Part shown: one piece after another, positions 16,597-24,595 of the stretch
Layout of the letters: each line of letters opens with the position of its first letter
How positions within the stretch are numbered: position 1 is the first letter of the stretch
NCBI GenBank assembly: GCA_944323035.1
Contig: CALUQY010000007.1
Span: 1-64,000 of the forward strand
Origin: Candidatus Gastranaerophilales bacterium
GTDB taxonomy: Bacteria; Cyanobacteriota; Vampirovibrionia; Gastranaerophilales; Gastranaerophilaceae
DNA length: 64,000 nucleotides
Direction of reading: 5' to 3'
Translations under genes and position numbers: made by a program
Notes under the pieces: model-generated
Databases searched by the model: none
The model's input: the letters and a program-made list of their open reading frames with translations, nothing else
Told to the model about the DNA's origin: nothing

Positions 16597-17742
16597 CTAA
16601 AGCAGAGTGATATTGTCGCGGGTGATTATTTCGTCGTAGTTTTTGAACCCGAGAATTTCTGCGATATTGTTGGAGTGGCAGCCTTTAAGTTTTGCGCAGG
16701 ATTTGCTGTCATAGTTTACGATACCGCGTGCGATTTCGTGGTGGTTTTCGTCCAGAATTGAAATAACATCGCCTTTTTTGAACTCTTCAAGAACCTCCAG
16801 AACACCGATTGGCAGAAGGCTTTTTTCTTGCAGAAGAGCTTCTTTAGCGCCCTGATTAACAACGATTTTCCCGATAATATTTGTAGCGTATCCGATCCAG
16901 CGTTTTTTGCCGGAAAGGTTTTTAGCAGAAGGCAGAAACATTGTACCTTCGTCGGCGCCTGCAAAGATTTTGCTGATAATGAACGGAACTTTCCCGCTTG
17001 CGATTAAGACTTTACCGCCGAACCGTGTGACGAGTTTTGCGGCTTCAAGTTTTGTACTCATTCCGCCGCGTCCGCCGTCCGAGGTACCGTTTGCAAGCGA
17101 CATAATATCTTCTGTCACTTCGTCAACTTCTTTGATTAATTTTGCCTGCGGGTTAAGCTTAGGGTTGCTGTCGTAAAGACCTTGAATGTCCGAAAGTATT
17201 ATCAATAAATCGGCGTCAAGTTCGCTCGCGACAAGCGCGGAAAGCTTGTCGTTGTCAGAAAAACACGCTATTTCTTTACGTTCGTCACGCGTTTCAAGAA
17301 GTTCAATTGTTGATACGGTGTCGTTCTGGTTTATGACCGGCACAACTTTCATATCAAGGAGTTTATTGAGCGTAGTGCGCAAGCTTAAATAGCGGCTTCT
17401 GATAGAAAAATCATCTTCTGTGAGAAGAATCTGTGCGGCAACGATTCCGTAAGCGTCAAACCCGTTTTCATAAATCGACATCAATTTGCTCTGTCCTATT
17501 GCGGCGCAGGCTTGTTTTAAAGCCATTCCGGCTGTACTTTCAAGCCCCATTCTTTTTTTGCCCAGCCCGACGGCGCCGGAGGTGATAAAAATTACTTCCT
17601 TGCCGGCTTTGACGAGTTTTGAAATATCCTCAATAAACGAATAAACACGCGGCAGTGAAACCTGTCCGTCTTCGCCTCTCAAAACGTTTGTGCCGACTTT
17701 AATAACAATTCTTTTTGCCTTAATAAAATCATTTCTGTCCAT
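16597..17742 (-). CDS. proB: Glutamate 5-kinase with C-terminal PUA domain
   Basis: It phosphorylates glutamate at the start of proline synthesis. The amino-acid-kinase domain runs to about residue 260: KVGTNVLRGEDG, FITSGAVGLGKKRMG, INQNDTVS, LSDIQGLYDSNP and GTSDGGRGGMSTKLEAA. A PUA domain occupies about 285-375, the arrangement seen in E. coli ProB. Feedback control by proline would be expected for the family. It is the first gene of proB-proA-tyrA, divergent from tyrS. Confidence 0.97.
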   Translation of the reverse strand: MDRNDFIKAKRIVIKVGTNVLRGEDGQVSLPRVYSFIEDISKLVKAGKEVIFITSGAVGLGKKRMGLESTAGMALKQACAAIGQSKLMSIYENGFDAYGIVAAQILLTEDDFSIRSRYLSLRTTLNKLLDMKVVPVINQNDTVSTIELLETRDERKEIACFSDNDKLSALVASELDADLLIILSDIQGLYDSNPKLNPQAKLIKEVDEVTEDIMSLANGTSDGGRGGMSTKLEAAKLVTRFGGKVLIASGKVPFIISKIFAGADEGTMFLPSAKNLSGKKRWIGYATNIIGKIVVNQGAKEALLQEKSLLPIGVLEVLEEFKKGDVISILDENHHEIARGIVNYDSKSCAKLKGCHSNNIAEILGFKNYDEIITRDNITLL

Positions 17743-17817
17743 AATTTTATTTTATCATAAACAAATATTATCTTGACAATCATTAAAACAACTTACATAG
17801 TACATAATAATATAGAA

Positions 17818-17937
17818 AAGAAAGGTCGACGGTCAGTGCAAGCGTTGCTGTTGCCGGATGGTGCGTTAAAAGAAGTAATAAACTTTATCCTTTCTATAGA
17901 AGGCGCACTGGTTTCTTAGGGTGCGCAATTATATTAT
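17818..17937 (+). promoter_or_regulatory. Candidate structured leader / attenuator upstream of tyrS
   Basis: AGAAAGG (17818-17824) can pair with CCTTTCT (17889-17895). GCGCAC (17903-17908) pairs with GTGCGC (17921-17926) and is followed by AATTATATTATTTTT, like an intrinsic terminator. GTGCG at 17861-17865 could instead pair with CGCAC and free the terminator's other half. This layout fits attenuation. A -35-like TTGACA lies at 17773-17778, but a matching -10 is unclear. I do not recognise a known class. Confidence 0.4.
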
Positions 17938-17973
17938 TTTTGTGTTATAATTCTCTCACAAGGAGAGAAAATT

Positions 17974-19197
17974 ATGGTTGAAATCAGACAGGAATTTATA
18001 GAACAGGCCAAAAAATTGGCAAGAAGTACAGAAGTTTTGCCGGGCGGGATTGAAGAACTTGCCGTAAAACTTCAACACGCACACGATACAAATACACCTC
18101 TGCGTGTTAAACTGGGTATGGATCCGACACGTCCTGACCTGCATTTAGGGCATACGGTTGTTATGAGAAAGCTCAGAGAGTTCCAGAAACTCGGGCATCA
18201 AATTGTGCTGATTGTCGGCGGTGCTACCGCTATGATTGGCGATCCGTCAGGTAAGTCCGAAACACGCCCTGCTTTATCCAAAGAACAGGTTGAAGAAAAC
18301 GCTAAATCCTATTTTGACCAGATGTCTATGGTTCTTGATGTTTCTAAAGCCGAAGTCGTTAACAACGCTGACTGGCTTCACAAGATGAACTTTATGGAAC
18401 TTTTACAGCTCGCGGGTAAAGTTACTGTTGCACAAATGATGACTCGTGATGATTTTGCAAAACGTTACGCAGAAGGCAAACCGATTTCAATCCACGAATT
18501 TTTCTATCCGTTGATGCAGGCTTACGACAGTGTTGTTATTGATGCAGATATTGAATTCGGCGGAACCGACCAGCGTTTTAATACGCTCCTCGGACGTGAT
18601 ATTCAAGCTGCTTACGGCAAAAAATATCCGCAAATGGTTATGCTTCTGCCGCTAATCGAAGGTACTGACGGACTTGTTAAAATGTCAAAAACTTATCCGG
18701 AACACTGTATTTCACTTACCGACAGCGCAAAAGATATGTTCGGTAAATTAATGAGTATTCCGGACACTTTAATCGTTAAATACTACGATCTGTTGACGGA
18801 CATTTCCGATGAGGATTTGAAGCATGTCGAAGAGCAGCTTAAAGATCCGTCCGTTAACCCGCGCAATATCAAAATGCAGCTTGCACACACGATTACTGCC
18901 GAATACCACGGCGAAGAGGAAGCCCAAAAAGTTCAGGATGATTTTATCAATGTTTTCTCAAATAAAGGTATTCCGGATGATATTCAGGAAGTCAAAGGCG
19001 CAGACGGTAAAGCTCTGGTGGATTTGCTTCTTGAACTCGGTTTTACACAAAGCAAAGGCGAAGGCAAACGACTTATTCAGGGCGGCGGGGTTAAACTCGG
19101 CGGCGAAAAAATTGCCGATGTTGCTTATGTAATTTCTCTTGACGCTGATGTAGTATTACAGGCAGGTAAGAGAAAATTCGCGAAATTGGTAAAATAG
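17974..19197 (+). CDS. tyrS: Tyrosyl-tRNA synthetase
   Basis: It charges tRNA-Tyr. The class I catalytic domain has LHLGH (HIGH variant, residues about 54-58), GDPSGKSETRP, and the second signature as KMSKT (about 236-240, a variant of KMSKS). The latter, with VKLGMDPTRPDLHLGH, places it in the TyrZ-like branch. A C-terminal S4 RNA-binding domain starts near residue 340. The start has AAGGAGAG upstream. cysE follows with no gap. The preceding leader may control expression. Confidence 0.97.
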   Translation: MVEIRQEFIEQAKKLARSTEVLPGGIEELAVKLQHAHDTNTPLRVKLGMDPTRPDLHLGHTVVMRKLREFQKLGHQIVLIVGGATAMIGDPSGKSETRPALSKEQVEENAKSYFDQMSMVLDVSKAEVVNNADWLHKMNFMELLQLAGKVTVAQMMTRDDFAKRYAEGKPISIHEFFYPLMQAYDSVVIDADIEFGGTDQRFNTLLGRDIQAAYGKKYPQMVMLLPLIEGTDGLVKMSKTYPEHCISLTDSAKDMFGKLMSIPDTLIVKYYDLLTDISDEDLKHVEEQLKDPSVNPRNIKMQLAHTITAEYHGEEEAQKVQDDFINVFSNKGIPDDIQEVKGADGKALVDLLLELGFTQSKGEGKRLIQGGGVKLGGEKIADVAYVISLDADVVLQAGKRKFAKLVK

Positions 19198-19872
19198 ATG
19201 ATAGATGTCCTTAAACGCGGTATCGAAAAACTTAAAGAAGATATAAAAGTAATATACGAAAACGATCCGGCAGCAAATAACCTGCTTGAAGTTATTTTAT
19301 GCTATCCTGGTTTGCACGCGCTGATTATGTATAGGCTTGCTCATCGTTTATATAAATGGAATATTCCGTTCATACCCCGTTTTATTTCACACATGACTAG
19401 AATAATTACCGGCATAGAAATTCATCCAGCGGCAAAAATAGGTCGTCGGCTTTTCATTGACCACGGCGAAGGAATAGTTATCGGCGAAACAACTGAAATC
19501 GGCAACGATGTTCTTATTTACCAGCAGGTTACACTTGGCGGAACCGGCAAGGAAAAAGGCAAGCGCCACCCGACTATCGGCAATAACGTTATCATCGGTG
19601 CGGGCGCAAAGGTTCTGGGAAATATTACCATCGGTGACAATTGCCGCGTCGGCGCGGGTTCAGTTGTAATCCAGAATGTTCCCGAACATTCAACCGTCGT
19701 CGGCGTTCCGGGGCGGATCGTACACCGAACAATTGTTGATGAAAACGGCAACCTTATGCACAACCGTATTCCGGATCCTGTCACCTGCGACATCAACAGG
19801 CTGTGCGCAGAAGTCAGACTTTTAAAACAAAATTTTGAGGATATCTTAAAAAAAGAGGGAAAAAATAAATGA
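19198..19872 (+). CDS. cysE: Serine O-acetyltransferase
   Basis: It makes O-acetylserine, the acceptor for cysteine synthesis, from serine and acetyl-CoA. The 224 residues comprise a short helical N-terminus and a left-handed beta-helix of hexapeptide repeats ([20 protein letters not shown], then the [11 protein letters not shown] loop and [20 protein letters not shown]). Catalytic His residues are visible in FIDHGEG and KRHPTIG. The short form (EpsC-like) lacks the long E. coli N-terminus. It starts immediately after the tyrS stop and overlaps the dehydrogenase start by 4 bases. Confidence 0.95.
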   Translation: MIDVLKRGIEKLKEDIKVIYENDPAANNLLEVILCYPGLHALIMYRLAHRLYKWNIPFIPRFISHMTRIITGIEIHPAAKIGRRLFIDHGEGIVIGETTEIGNDVLIYQQVTLGGTGKEKGKRHPTIGNNVIIGAGAKVLGNITIGDNCRVGAGSVVIQNVPEHSTVVGVPGRIVHRTIVDENGNLMHNRIPDPVTCDINRLCAEVRLLKQNFEDILKKEGKNK

Positions 19873-20834
19873 AAGCTGTAGTATTTGATGAAGGATTAAA
19901 GCTGGATAAAAATTACGCAAAACCTGTGCCGCAAAAGGGTGAAGCCCTTGTTCGCGTGACACTCGCAGGTATTTGCAACACGGATTACGAAATAACAAAA
20001 GGCTATATGGGCTACAAAGGAATTCTCGGGCACGAGGCCGTCGGAATTGTAGAAGAGGTAAATTCTGACGATAAATCCCTTGTCGGCAAACGCGTTGTCG
20101 CGGAAATCAGCTACGGCTGTGACGATCCGAATTGCCCGTGGTGCGCGGTGAAAAATTACCGCCATTGCCCGAACCGCCATACTCTTGGCATCTGGCGCAA
20201 AGACGGCTGCTTCGCCGAATATTTCACAATGCCTGTGAATGTACTTTTTGAAGTTCCTGAAAACGTAAGCGATGAACAGGCCGTTTTTGTCGAACCGCTT
20301 GCCGCTGCACTTGAAATCAATGAACAGCTTCACATAAAACCTATGGATAGAATTATTGTTCTGGGTGACGGCAAACTCGGGCTTACAACCGCACTGGCTC
20401 TCAACGCTCAAAATCTTAATGTACTGCTTGTCGGCAAACACCAAAATAAACTTGATATTGCAAAGGCACAGGGCGTTAAAACCTGCCTTCTCGTGGATTT
20501 GAAACAAGAAAAAATTTATGACATAGTAGTCGAGGCAACCGGCTCACTGTCAGGTTTTGAAACGGCAATGGCGCTTGTCCGTCCGCGTGGGGTTCTTGTT
20601 CTGAAAAGTACTATCGCAGCGTCAAAAGAATTCAACCTCGCGCCGATTGTAATAGATGAAATTACGGTTCTCGGCTCGCGCTGCGGTCAGTTCCCGCCGG
20701 CTCTCAGAATGCTTGAGCGTGGCGCGATTGATTTTAAACCGCTAATCAGCGCAACCTACTCCGTTGACAACGCAATCGAAGCCTTTGAAAAAAATAAGGA
20801 AAAAGACACACTTAAAGTGTTGATTAAGTTTTAG
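19869..20834 (+). CDS. Zinc-dependent alcohol dehydrogenase (MDR superfamily)
   Basis: The 321-residue protein has a GroES-like N-terminal domain with the catalytic zinc ligands ([18 protein letters not shown]) and a structural zinc lobe with four Cys ([17 protein letters not shown], about 80-96). A Rossmann domain follows with a variant glycine motif, [12 protein letters not shown] (near 165). This resembles threonine, sorbitol or similar dehydrogenases; the substrate cannot be read. Cofactor is probably NAD(P). It overlaps cysE by ATGA, third gene of tyrS-cysE-adh. Confidence 0.88.
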   Translation: MKAVVFDEGLKLDKNYAKPVPQKGEALVRVTLAGICNTDYEITKGYMGYKGILGHEAVGIVEEVNSDDKSLVGKRVVAEISYGCDDPNCPWCAVKNYRHCPNRHTLGIWRKDGCFAEYFTMPVNVLFEVPENVSDEQAVFVEPLAAALEINEQLHIKPMDRIIVLGDGKLGLTTALALNAQNLNVLLVGKHQNKLDIAKAQGVKTCLLVDLKQEKIYDIVVEATGSLSGFETAMALVRPRGVLVLKSTIAASKEFNLAPIVIDEITVLGSRCGQFPPALRMLERGAIDFKPLISATYSVDNAIEAFEKNKEKDTLKVLIKF

Positions 20835-20839
20835 ATATC

Positions 20840-21001
20840 TGAGAAAGGCTCGCGAAAAGGAATGTGGCGTGAATGAGTTGCATAGCAACTCCCGCTCACG
20901 CAAGCGAGCAGAGGCATTCCAGGGCAAAACCGCGTTTTGCCAGAATGCCGTTAAGCGCGAGTCGAGCAAGAAGCGGGGCCGAAGTGGCGGAGAACTGCTT
21001 T
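20840..21001. repeat. Dispersed modular repeat, full-length copy
   Basis: The head is CTGAGAAAGGCTCGCG. Then come the hairpin AGTTGC-ATA-GCAACT, GCAAGCGAGCAGAGGCATTCC with its reverse partner GGCAAAACCGCGTTTTGCC, and CGCGAGTCGAGCAAGA. The tail GGCGGAGAACTGCTTT is at 20986-21001. This is the longest copy and links modules seen separately elsewhere. It lies between convergent genes. Confidence 0.75.
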
Positions 21002-21040
21002 TTTCTTATTGATTTCCGACGCCATTACGGTTGAACCGTA

Positions 21041-21292
21041 CTATAAAATCGCCATTGAAACAAAATTGATTACGTCCCTGACAGAATCTTTCACAAATTC
21101 CTTTGCCAGTGTTTTAATCGGTCTGTTTTCTATGCAGTCAAATACGTAGTAAATAGGGTCTTTTGAATTATTGAAACGCATTCTTCTGTCTTTTCTTTCA
21201 AGAATGTTTGCCATTTCTGCGCCTTTTCTGGTGCGTTTTTTTCTATTTTGCGTGGTTAGTGTTCCGAATGTGTTTTCAGTTGCAGTAGCCAT
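21041..21292 (-). CDS. Hypothetical basic protein (83 aa)
   Basis: The N-terminal half is very basic (NRKKRTRKGAEMANILERKD) and could contact nucleic acid or ribosomes. The C-terminal half (KDPIYYVFDCIENRP, LAKEFVKDSVRDVINFVSMA) looks like a compact helical region. GAGAGAAGAAG precedes the ATG on the minus strand. I do not recognise the family. A repeat lies directly downstream. Confidence 0.55.
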   Translation of the reverse strand: MATATENTFGTLTTQNRKKRTRKGAEMANILERKDRRMRFNNSKDPIYYVFDCIENRPIKTLAKEFVKDSVRDVINFVSMAIL

Positions 21293-21408
21293 CTTCTTCT
21301 CTCTTTCAAATCTTTTAATCTAAACGGTTTTTAAATCTCTCTTATGTATATATAAAGTATATCATCTTCAAAAAATTGCTTTTTGAGTTTCTTGTTTGTG
21401 AAGAAATG

Positions 21409-22101
21409 TTACGGAATTCTGTTTTTGATTATCAACTGCGGGAAGGCTTGTTTTACGACTGTTTTGGCTTCTTTGTCCATTTCATAGGTTGAAAGAGGTT
21501 TTAGTAAAATTGTTTCATCTTGTTGAAGTCCGAGTGTGCGGAATTTTTTATGAGCGCCTTTGATTGTTCCGATGTAGCCGTCATACCACATATCAATAAT
21601 TTTTGTACCTGCCGGAGGTTGGAAGAGTTGCTGAGTTTTTTTGTTGTTGTGTGATTTTTTTATGCCCAGAGCAACGATAGCGTGATCTAAAGCACGTGGA
21701 GGCTGGTTTTTCTTTTTTGCAAAAACCGCAAACATGTCACAGTTTTTGACTCCGTTTAGATTAAGAATTGTTTTGGTAATTTCAGCATATTCACTGCAAT
21801 TGGCAGCTTTAAAGGCTTGAATTATTCCGATTAACCCCCGGAAATGTTCAGGCAGTCCGCCGTCACGGTAAAGAGTATCAATAAATTTTCTGACAAAACC
21901 GGTTCTGTTATTAAGTTCGGTGATTTCTGCGGCCCGTGCAGATTTTTCGGTTTCGCTCAAAAAGGTATGTAATCTTGTCGGGCTTTGGATGTCTGGTAAA
22001 GTTTTGTTGAAAGCAGCGCGAACCTGCGGCAGAATTTTTTTGAGATTGGGTTTTGCGGTAAAATTAAGGGTATTGGTTGTATTTATGTAGTTAGAAATCA
22101 T
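21409..22101 (-). CDS. Predicted papain-like / transglutaminase-like cysteine peptidase
   Basis: The 230-residue protein has no classical signal peptide but begins MISNYINTTNTLNFTAKPNL, with the N-F-x-A motif shared by other proteins here. The order NCSEYAEI (about 118), LDHAIVAL (about 150) and IIDMWYDGY (about 177) gives a Cys, His, Asp series. That order is typical of papain-like and transglutaminase-like peptidases, including secreted effectors with NCxE..A, HxFV and DPW signatures. This is a motif-level inference; an inactive fold or a different enzyme is possible. It is monocistronic, opposite to the tRNA gene. Confidence 0.55.
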   Translation of the reverse strand: MISNYINTTNTLNFTAKPNLKKILPQVRAAFNKTLPDIQSPTRLHTFLSETEKSARAAEITELNNRTGFVRKFIDTLYRDGGLPEHFRGLIGIIQAFKAANCSEYAEITKTILNLNGVKNCDMFAVFAKKKNQPPRALDHAIVALGIKKSHNNKKTQQLFQPPAGTKIIDMWYDGYIGTIKGAHKKFRTLGLQQDETILLKPLSTYEMDKEAKTVVKQAFPQLIIKNRIP

Positions 22102-22138
22102 AGAGTATAAAAAACGGTAAAAAATTTTTTTGCGGGTA

Positions 22139-22167
22139 TTGCAAAAAAAAATTCAGCATTTTATAAT
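22139..22167 (+). promoter_or_regulatory. Promoter of the tRNA-Asp gene
   Basis: TTGCAA (22139-22144), 17 bases, TATAAT (22162-22167), 20 bases before the tRNA. This is the best sigma-70-type promoter spacing in this region. Confidence 0.7.
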
Positions 22168-22187
22168 AAAACTTGTCGAAACCACAA

Positions 22188-22264
22188 GGGAGCGTAGCTC
22201 AGTTGGTTAGAGCGCATGCCTGTCACGCATGAGGTCGCGAGTTCGAGCCTCGTCGTTCCCGCCA
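22188..22264 (+). tRNA. tRNA-Asp (anticodon GTC)
   Basis: The full cloverleaf is visible. Acceptor GGGAGCG pairs with CGTTCCC (one G-T), the D arm is GCTC..GAGC, and the anticodon stem CATGC/GCATG carries loop CTGTCAC with GTC. The T arm CGAG-TTCGAGC-CTCG follows. Discriminator G and an encoded CCA end the gene. Aspartate identity follows from GTC and G73. Confidence 0.97.
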
Positions 22265-22270
22265 TTAAGA

Positions 22271-22295
22271 AAAGCCGCATAAAGCGGCTTTTTTT
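22271..22295 (+). terminator. Terminator after tRNA-Asp
   Basis: Stem AAAGCCGC/GCGGCTTT with an ATAAA-centred loop and a run of T, 7 bases after the CCA end. Confidence 0.85.
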
Positions 22296-22597
22296 AATGG
22301 TTGAATGATAGTGGCGAGAAACGCTAATTGCGAGTTCGGCGGATTTGCGGACGGACGGAGCATGGCGAGTCCGGATAGCGAATAGATTGAGCCGGCTAAG
22401 CCATTAGGCTTTAAGGCGAAACTCTGTGAGCGTGGAGCAAATCCAAGACAGCCTCGTCGTTCCTGCCATTTAAATTAAGAGCCTTTTCAGGGGCTCTTTT
22501 TTGTTGCTTTGATTGTGTTTTGTATATTTTGATGATGTATATAACTTGACTTTCCGGCAAGAATATGGCAAAATAATGGCAATGATACGGAAAATTT
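22296..22597. other. Repeat-rich intergenic stretch between tRNA-Asp and fic
   Basis: It contains GGATAGCGAATAGATTGAG and CCGGCT (22373-22397), matching 25473-25497. A 21-base copy of the tRNA 3' end (22450-22470) and a terminator-like hairpin AAGAGCC/GGCTCTTTTTT (22477-22503) follow. No gene is seen apart from the fic start at its right end. Confidence 0.6.
22450..22470 (+). repeat. Duplicate of the tRNA-Asp 3' end (possible attachment-site remnant)
   Basis: The 21 bases AGCCTCGTCGTTCCTGCCATT repeat 22246-22266 (tRNA T-arm, acceptor, CCA and ATT) with one C/T difference. Duplication of a tRNA 3' end is the usual footprint of tyrosine-recombinase integration. A partial duplicated tRNA gene is the alternative, supported by a terminator just downstream. 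Confidence 0.6.
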
Positions 22598-23680
22598 ATG
22601 GCAAAGTTTAATCCGATATATTCAATAACTAATTCCATTGCAAATAACCTTCTTGAAATTGAACGAGTTAAAGAAGGGATTAAGGCTCTACCGATTAACC
22701 CTAAACTTTTAAGTTCCTTAAGAGAAACCGCTAAAGTTGCAACTATTCACTATTCAACTCAGATTGAAGGAAACAGGCTTTCTAAAGAAGAAGTTTTTGA
22801 AGTTATAAACAAGAACAAGGTTATTTCTAATACAGGAAGAATACGTGATGAGAAGGAAATCAGAGGTTACTATGCAGCTCTTGATTATATTGAAAAACTT
22901 GCTAAGAACAAATCACCTATATCAGAGGATAACATTAAACTTATCCATGCCTATGTAACCAGAGGTGGAAGCACAAAAGTAAAACCTAATGAATATAGAG
23001 AAGGGCAAAATGTAATTACGGACTCATTAACCGGTAATATTGTCTATATGCCTCCTGAAGCAACTGACGTACCGGAATTAATGAAAGAGTTTGTTAAATG
23101 GATTAACAATACTAATGATGTTCCTATACCGATAAAAGCAGGGATTATTCACTACCAGTTTGTAACAATACACCCTTATTTTGACGGTAACGGAAGAACC
23201 GCAAGACTTTTAACAACCCTTGCTCTCCATAAAGAAGGGTATGACCTTAAAGGTATTTACTCTCTGGAAGAATATTATGCAAAGGATTTGCAAGGGTATT
23301 ATGACGCAATAACTATCGGCAATTCTCATAACTACTATATGGGACGTGCTGAAGCGGATATTACAAAGTGGGTGGAATACTTTGTTGAGGGAATGGCAGT
23401 TGCATTTAAATCAGTCTATAAAAAGGCTAAGGACAATGAAAGTTCTAAGGATGAAGTTAAAGTTTTAAGAGAACTGGACTCTAAGCAGCGACAAATACTT
23501 AATTTGTTTGAAACCCAGAAGTATGTTACAGCAAAAGAGATTGCAGACTTCTTTAAATTCGCACCTCGTACTGCAAGACTGCTTGCTTTTGAATGGGCAG
23601 AAGCAGGGTTTATTATTGCAGAAGGTGAAGGAAGAAAACGAAAATACAGATTAAATGATAAATACGAGGCTATTTTGTAA
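22598..23680 (+). CDS. Fic-domain protein with N-terminal inhibitory motif and C-terminal winged helix
   Basis: Fic enzymes usually transfer AMP from ATP onto a protein hydroxyl. The 360-residue protein has the complete catalytic motif HPYFDGNGRTAR (about 195-206). The flap and N-terminal Fic_N helix carry the auto-inhibitory S/T-x-x-x-E-G/N form (STQIEGN, about 51-57), placing it in the self-inhibited class. The C-terminal 70 residues (LDSKQRQILNLFE, TAKEIADFFKFAPRTARLL) form a winged helix, as in many stand-alone Fic regulators. It lies next to the tRNA-end duplication, so it may be horizontally acquired. Confidence 0.93.
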   Translation: MAKFNPIYSITNSIANNLLEIERVKEGIKALPINPKLLSSLRETAKVATIHYSTQIEGNRLSKEEVFEVINKNKVISNTGRIRDEKEIRGYYAALDYIEKLAKNKSPISEDNIKLIHAYVTRGGSTKVKPNEYREGQNVITDSLTGNIVYMPPEATDVPELMKEFVKWINNTNDVPIPIKAGIIHYQFVTIHPYFDGNGRTARLLTTLALHKEGYDLKGIYSLEEYYAKDLQGYYDAITIGNSHNYYMGRAEADITKWVEYFVEGMAVAFKSVYKKAKDNESSKDEVKVLRELDSKQRQILNLFETQKYVTAKEIADFFKFAPRTARLLAFEWAEAGFIIAEGEGRKRKYRLNDKYEAIL

Positions 23681-23728
23681 TTAAATAATTTATTAAATTA
23701 GGACACGTCAGGTATATACAGTTATTCC

Positions 23729-24595
23729 TTAATGAAATTTCTTTACTATATTTCTGGCTTGCCAGAAATATAGTTGGGCATTTTTAATGCCGCCTTCAAT
23801 ATCCTGAGGTTTGCCGAATTCTTGTTCCAATACAAGCGCATTTTTTACCAACTTCTCTATGACGGCCCAAATTTTGTTGATGTTTTTAGGTGAGGTGGAT
23901 CCTTTGTGAATTAGTTTATAATTTTCATCAAAAATATATTCTTCATATTTACTGTGTTCTTTTTCTATTAACAATTCTTTGGTCTGTTTATTATATGTAA
24001 TTTGATAGGGTTCAGGTTTACAGTATCTGTCTTTATTTATAAATAACTCTATTAACATTTTATTTTTATCAAAAGGCGATTCTGTATATGTAGTAAATGA
24101 ATAATCAGAACTGATTTGATCCTGTATTATTACACACGGTTTTATTAAATCGGCCGGAATATTATGTTTCTCGCGTGATTTTACAGCAATTGGTTTATTT
24201 TTTGAATTCATTACATCATAAATTATTCCTAAATCTAAATTCTTTCTATTCTGGGAAAACGAATCATATAATCCGGCCGCGGAATATCCTTCTAAATCTT
24301 CACCGTTAAATGCAGAACGAACCATTACATCACGCCGGGTAATAACTTTTTCTGCATAGTTTTTTATTTCTTCAAGAATTTCATTGTCTTGCCAGCGATT
24401 TTGTGGATTTTTTTCTATTAATTTTTCAATTTTTTCTAAATAACCATAAGGTAAAACAAATGCGTTCGGAATAATTACATCTTGCAGCTTCCCTTCTTTT
24501 ACTAAATTTTTCATTCGTTTAAGATTATAGGCTTTATTTCCGACTGTATCTTTTTCACATTCATCTAAAGATAAAATCCTATCTACTTTTTTCAT
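23729..24595 (-). CDS. PPDK_N / PEP-synthase-type ATP-binding domain, split from the upstream frame
   Basis: The 288 residues match the nucleotide-binding domain of PEP synthase, pyruvate phosphate dikinase and glucan water dikinase. The ATP-grasp start is DTVGNKAYNLKRMKNL (about 15-30), with VMVRSAFNGEDLEGYSAAG (about 92-110) and the C-terminal FGKPQDIEGGIKNAQLYFWQARNIV region. There is no Shine-Dalgarno before ATG 24595. The start overlaps the upstream stop by ATGA, and the upstream frame encodes the phosphohistidine domain such an enzyme needs. It is best read as the second half of a dikinase separated by the pentanucleotide repeat, expressed by coupling or after repeat change. Confidence 0.75.
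   Translation of the reverse strand: MKKVDRILSLDECEKDTVGNKAYNLKRMKNLVKEGKLQDVIIPNAFVLPYGYLEKIEKLIEKNPQNRWQDNEILEEIKNYAEKVITRRDVMVRSAFNGEDLEGYSAAGLYDSFSQNRKNLDLGIIYDVMNSKNKPIAVKSREKHNIPADLIKPCVIIQDQISSDYSFTTYTESPFDKNKMLIELFINKDRYCKPEPYQITYNKQTKELLIEKEHSKYEEYIFDENYKLIHKGSTSPKNINKIWAVIEKLVKNALVLEQEFGKPQDIEGGIKNAQLYFWQARNIVKKFH

Noticed and set aside
17818-17973. T-box riboswitch before tyrS
   Set aside because: A TGGT is present near a terminator-like hairpin, which fits pairing with a tRNA-Tyr end, but the long conserved T-box core and a clear specifier loop are missing. Kept only as a generic attenuator candidate.
22385-22466. Second tRNA gene
   Set aside because: The 3' end matches tRNA-Asp, but no acceptor 5' strand, D arm or anticodon arm can be formed upstream.
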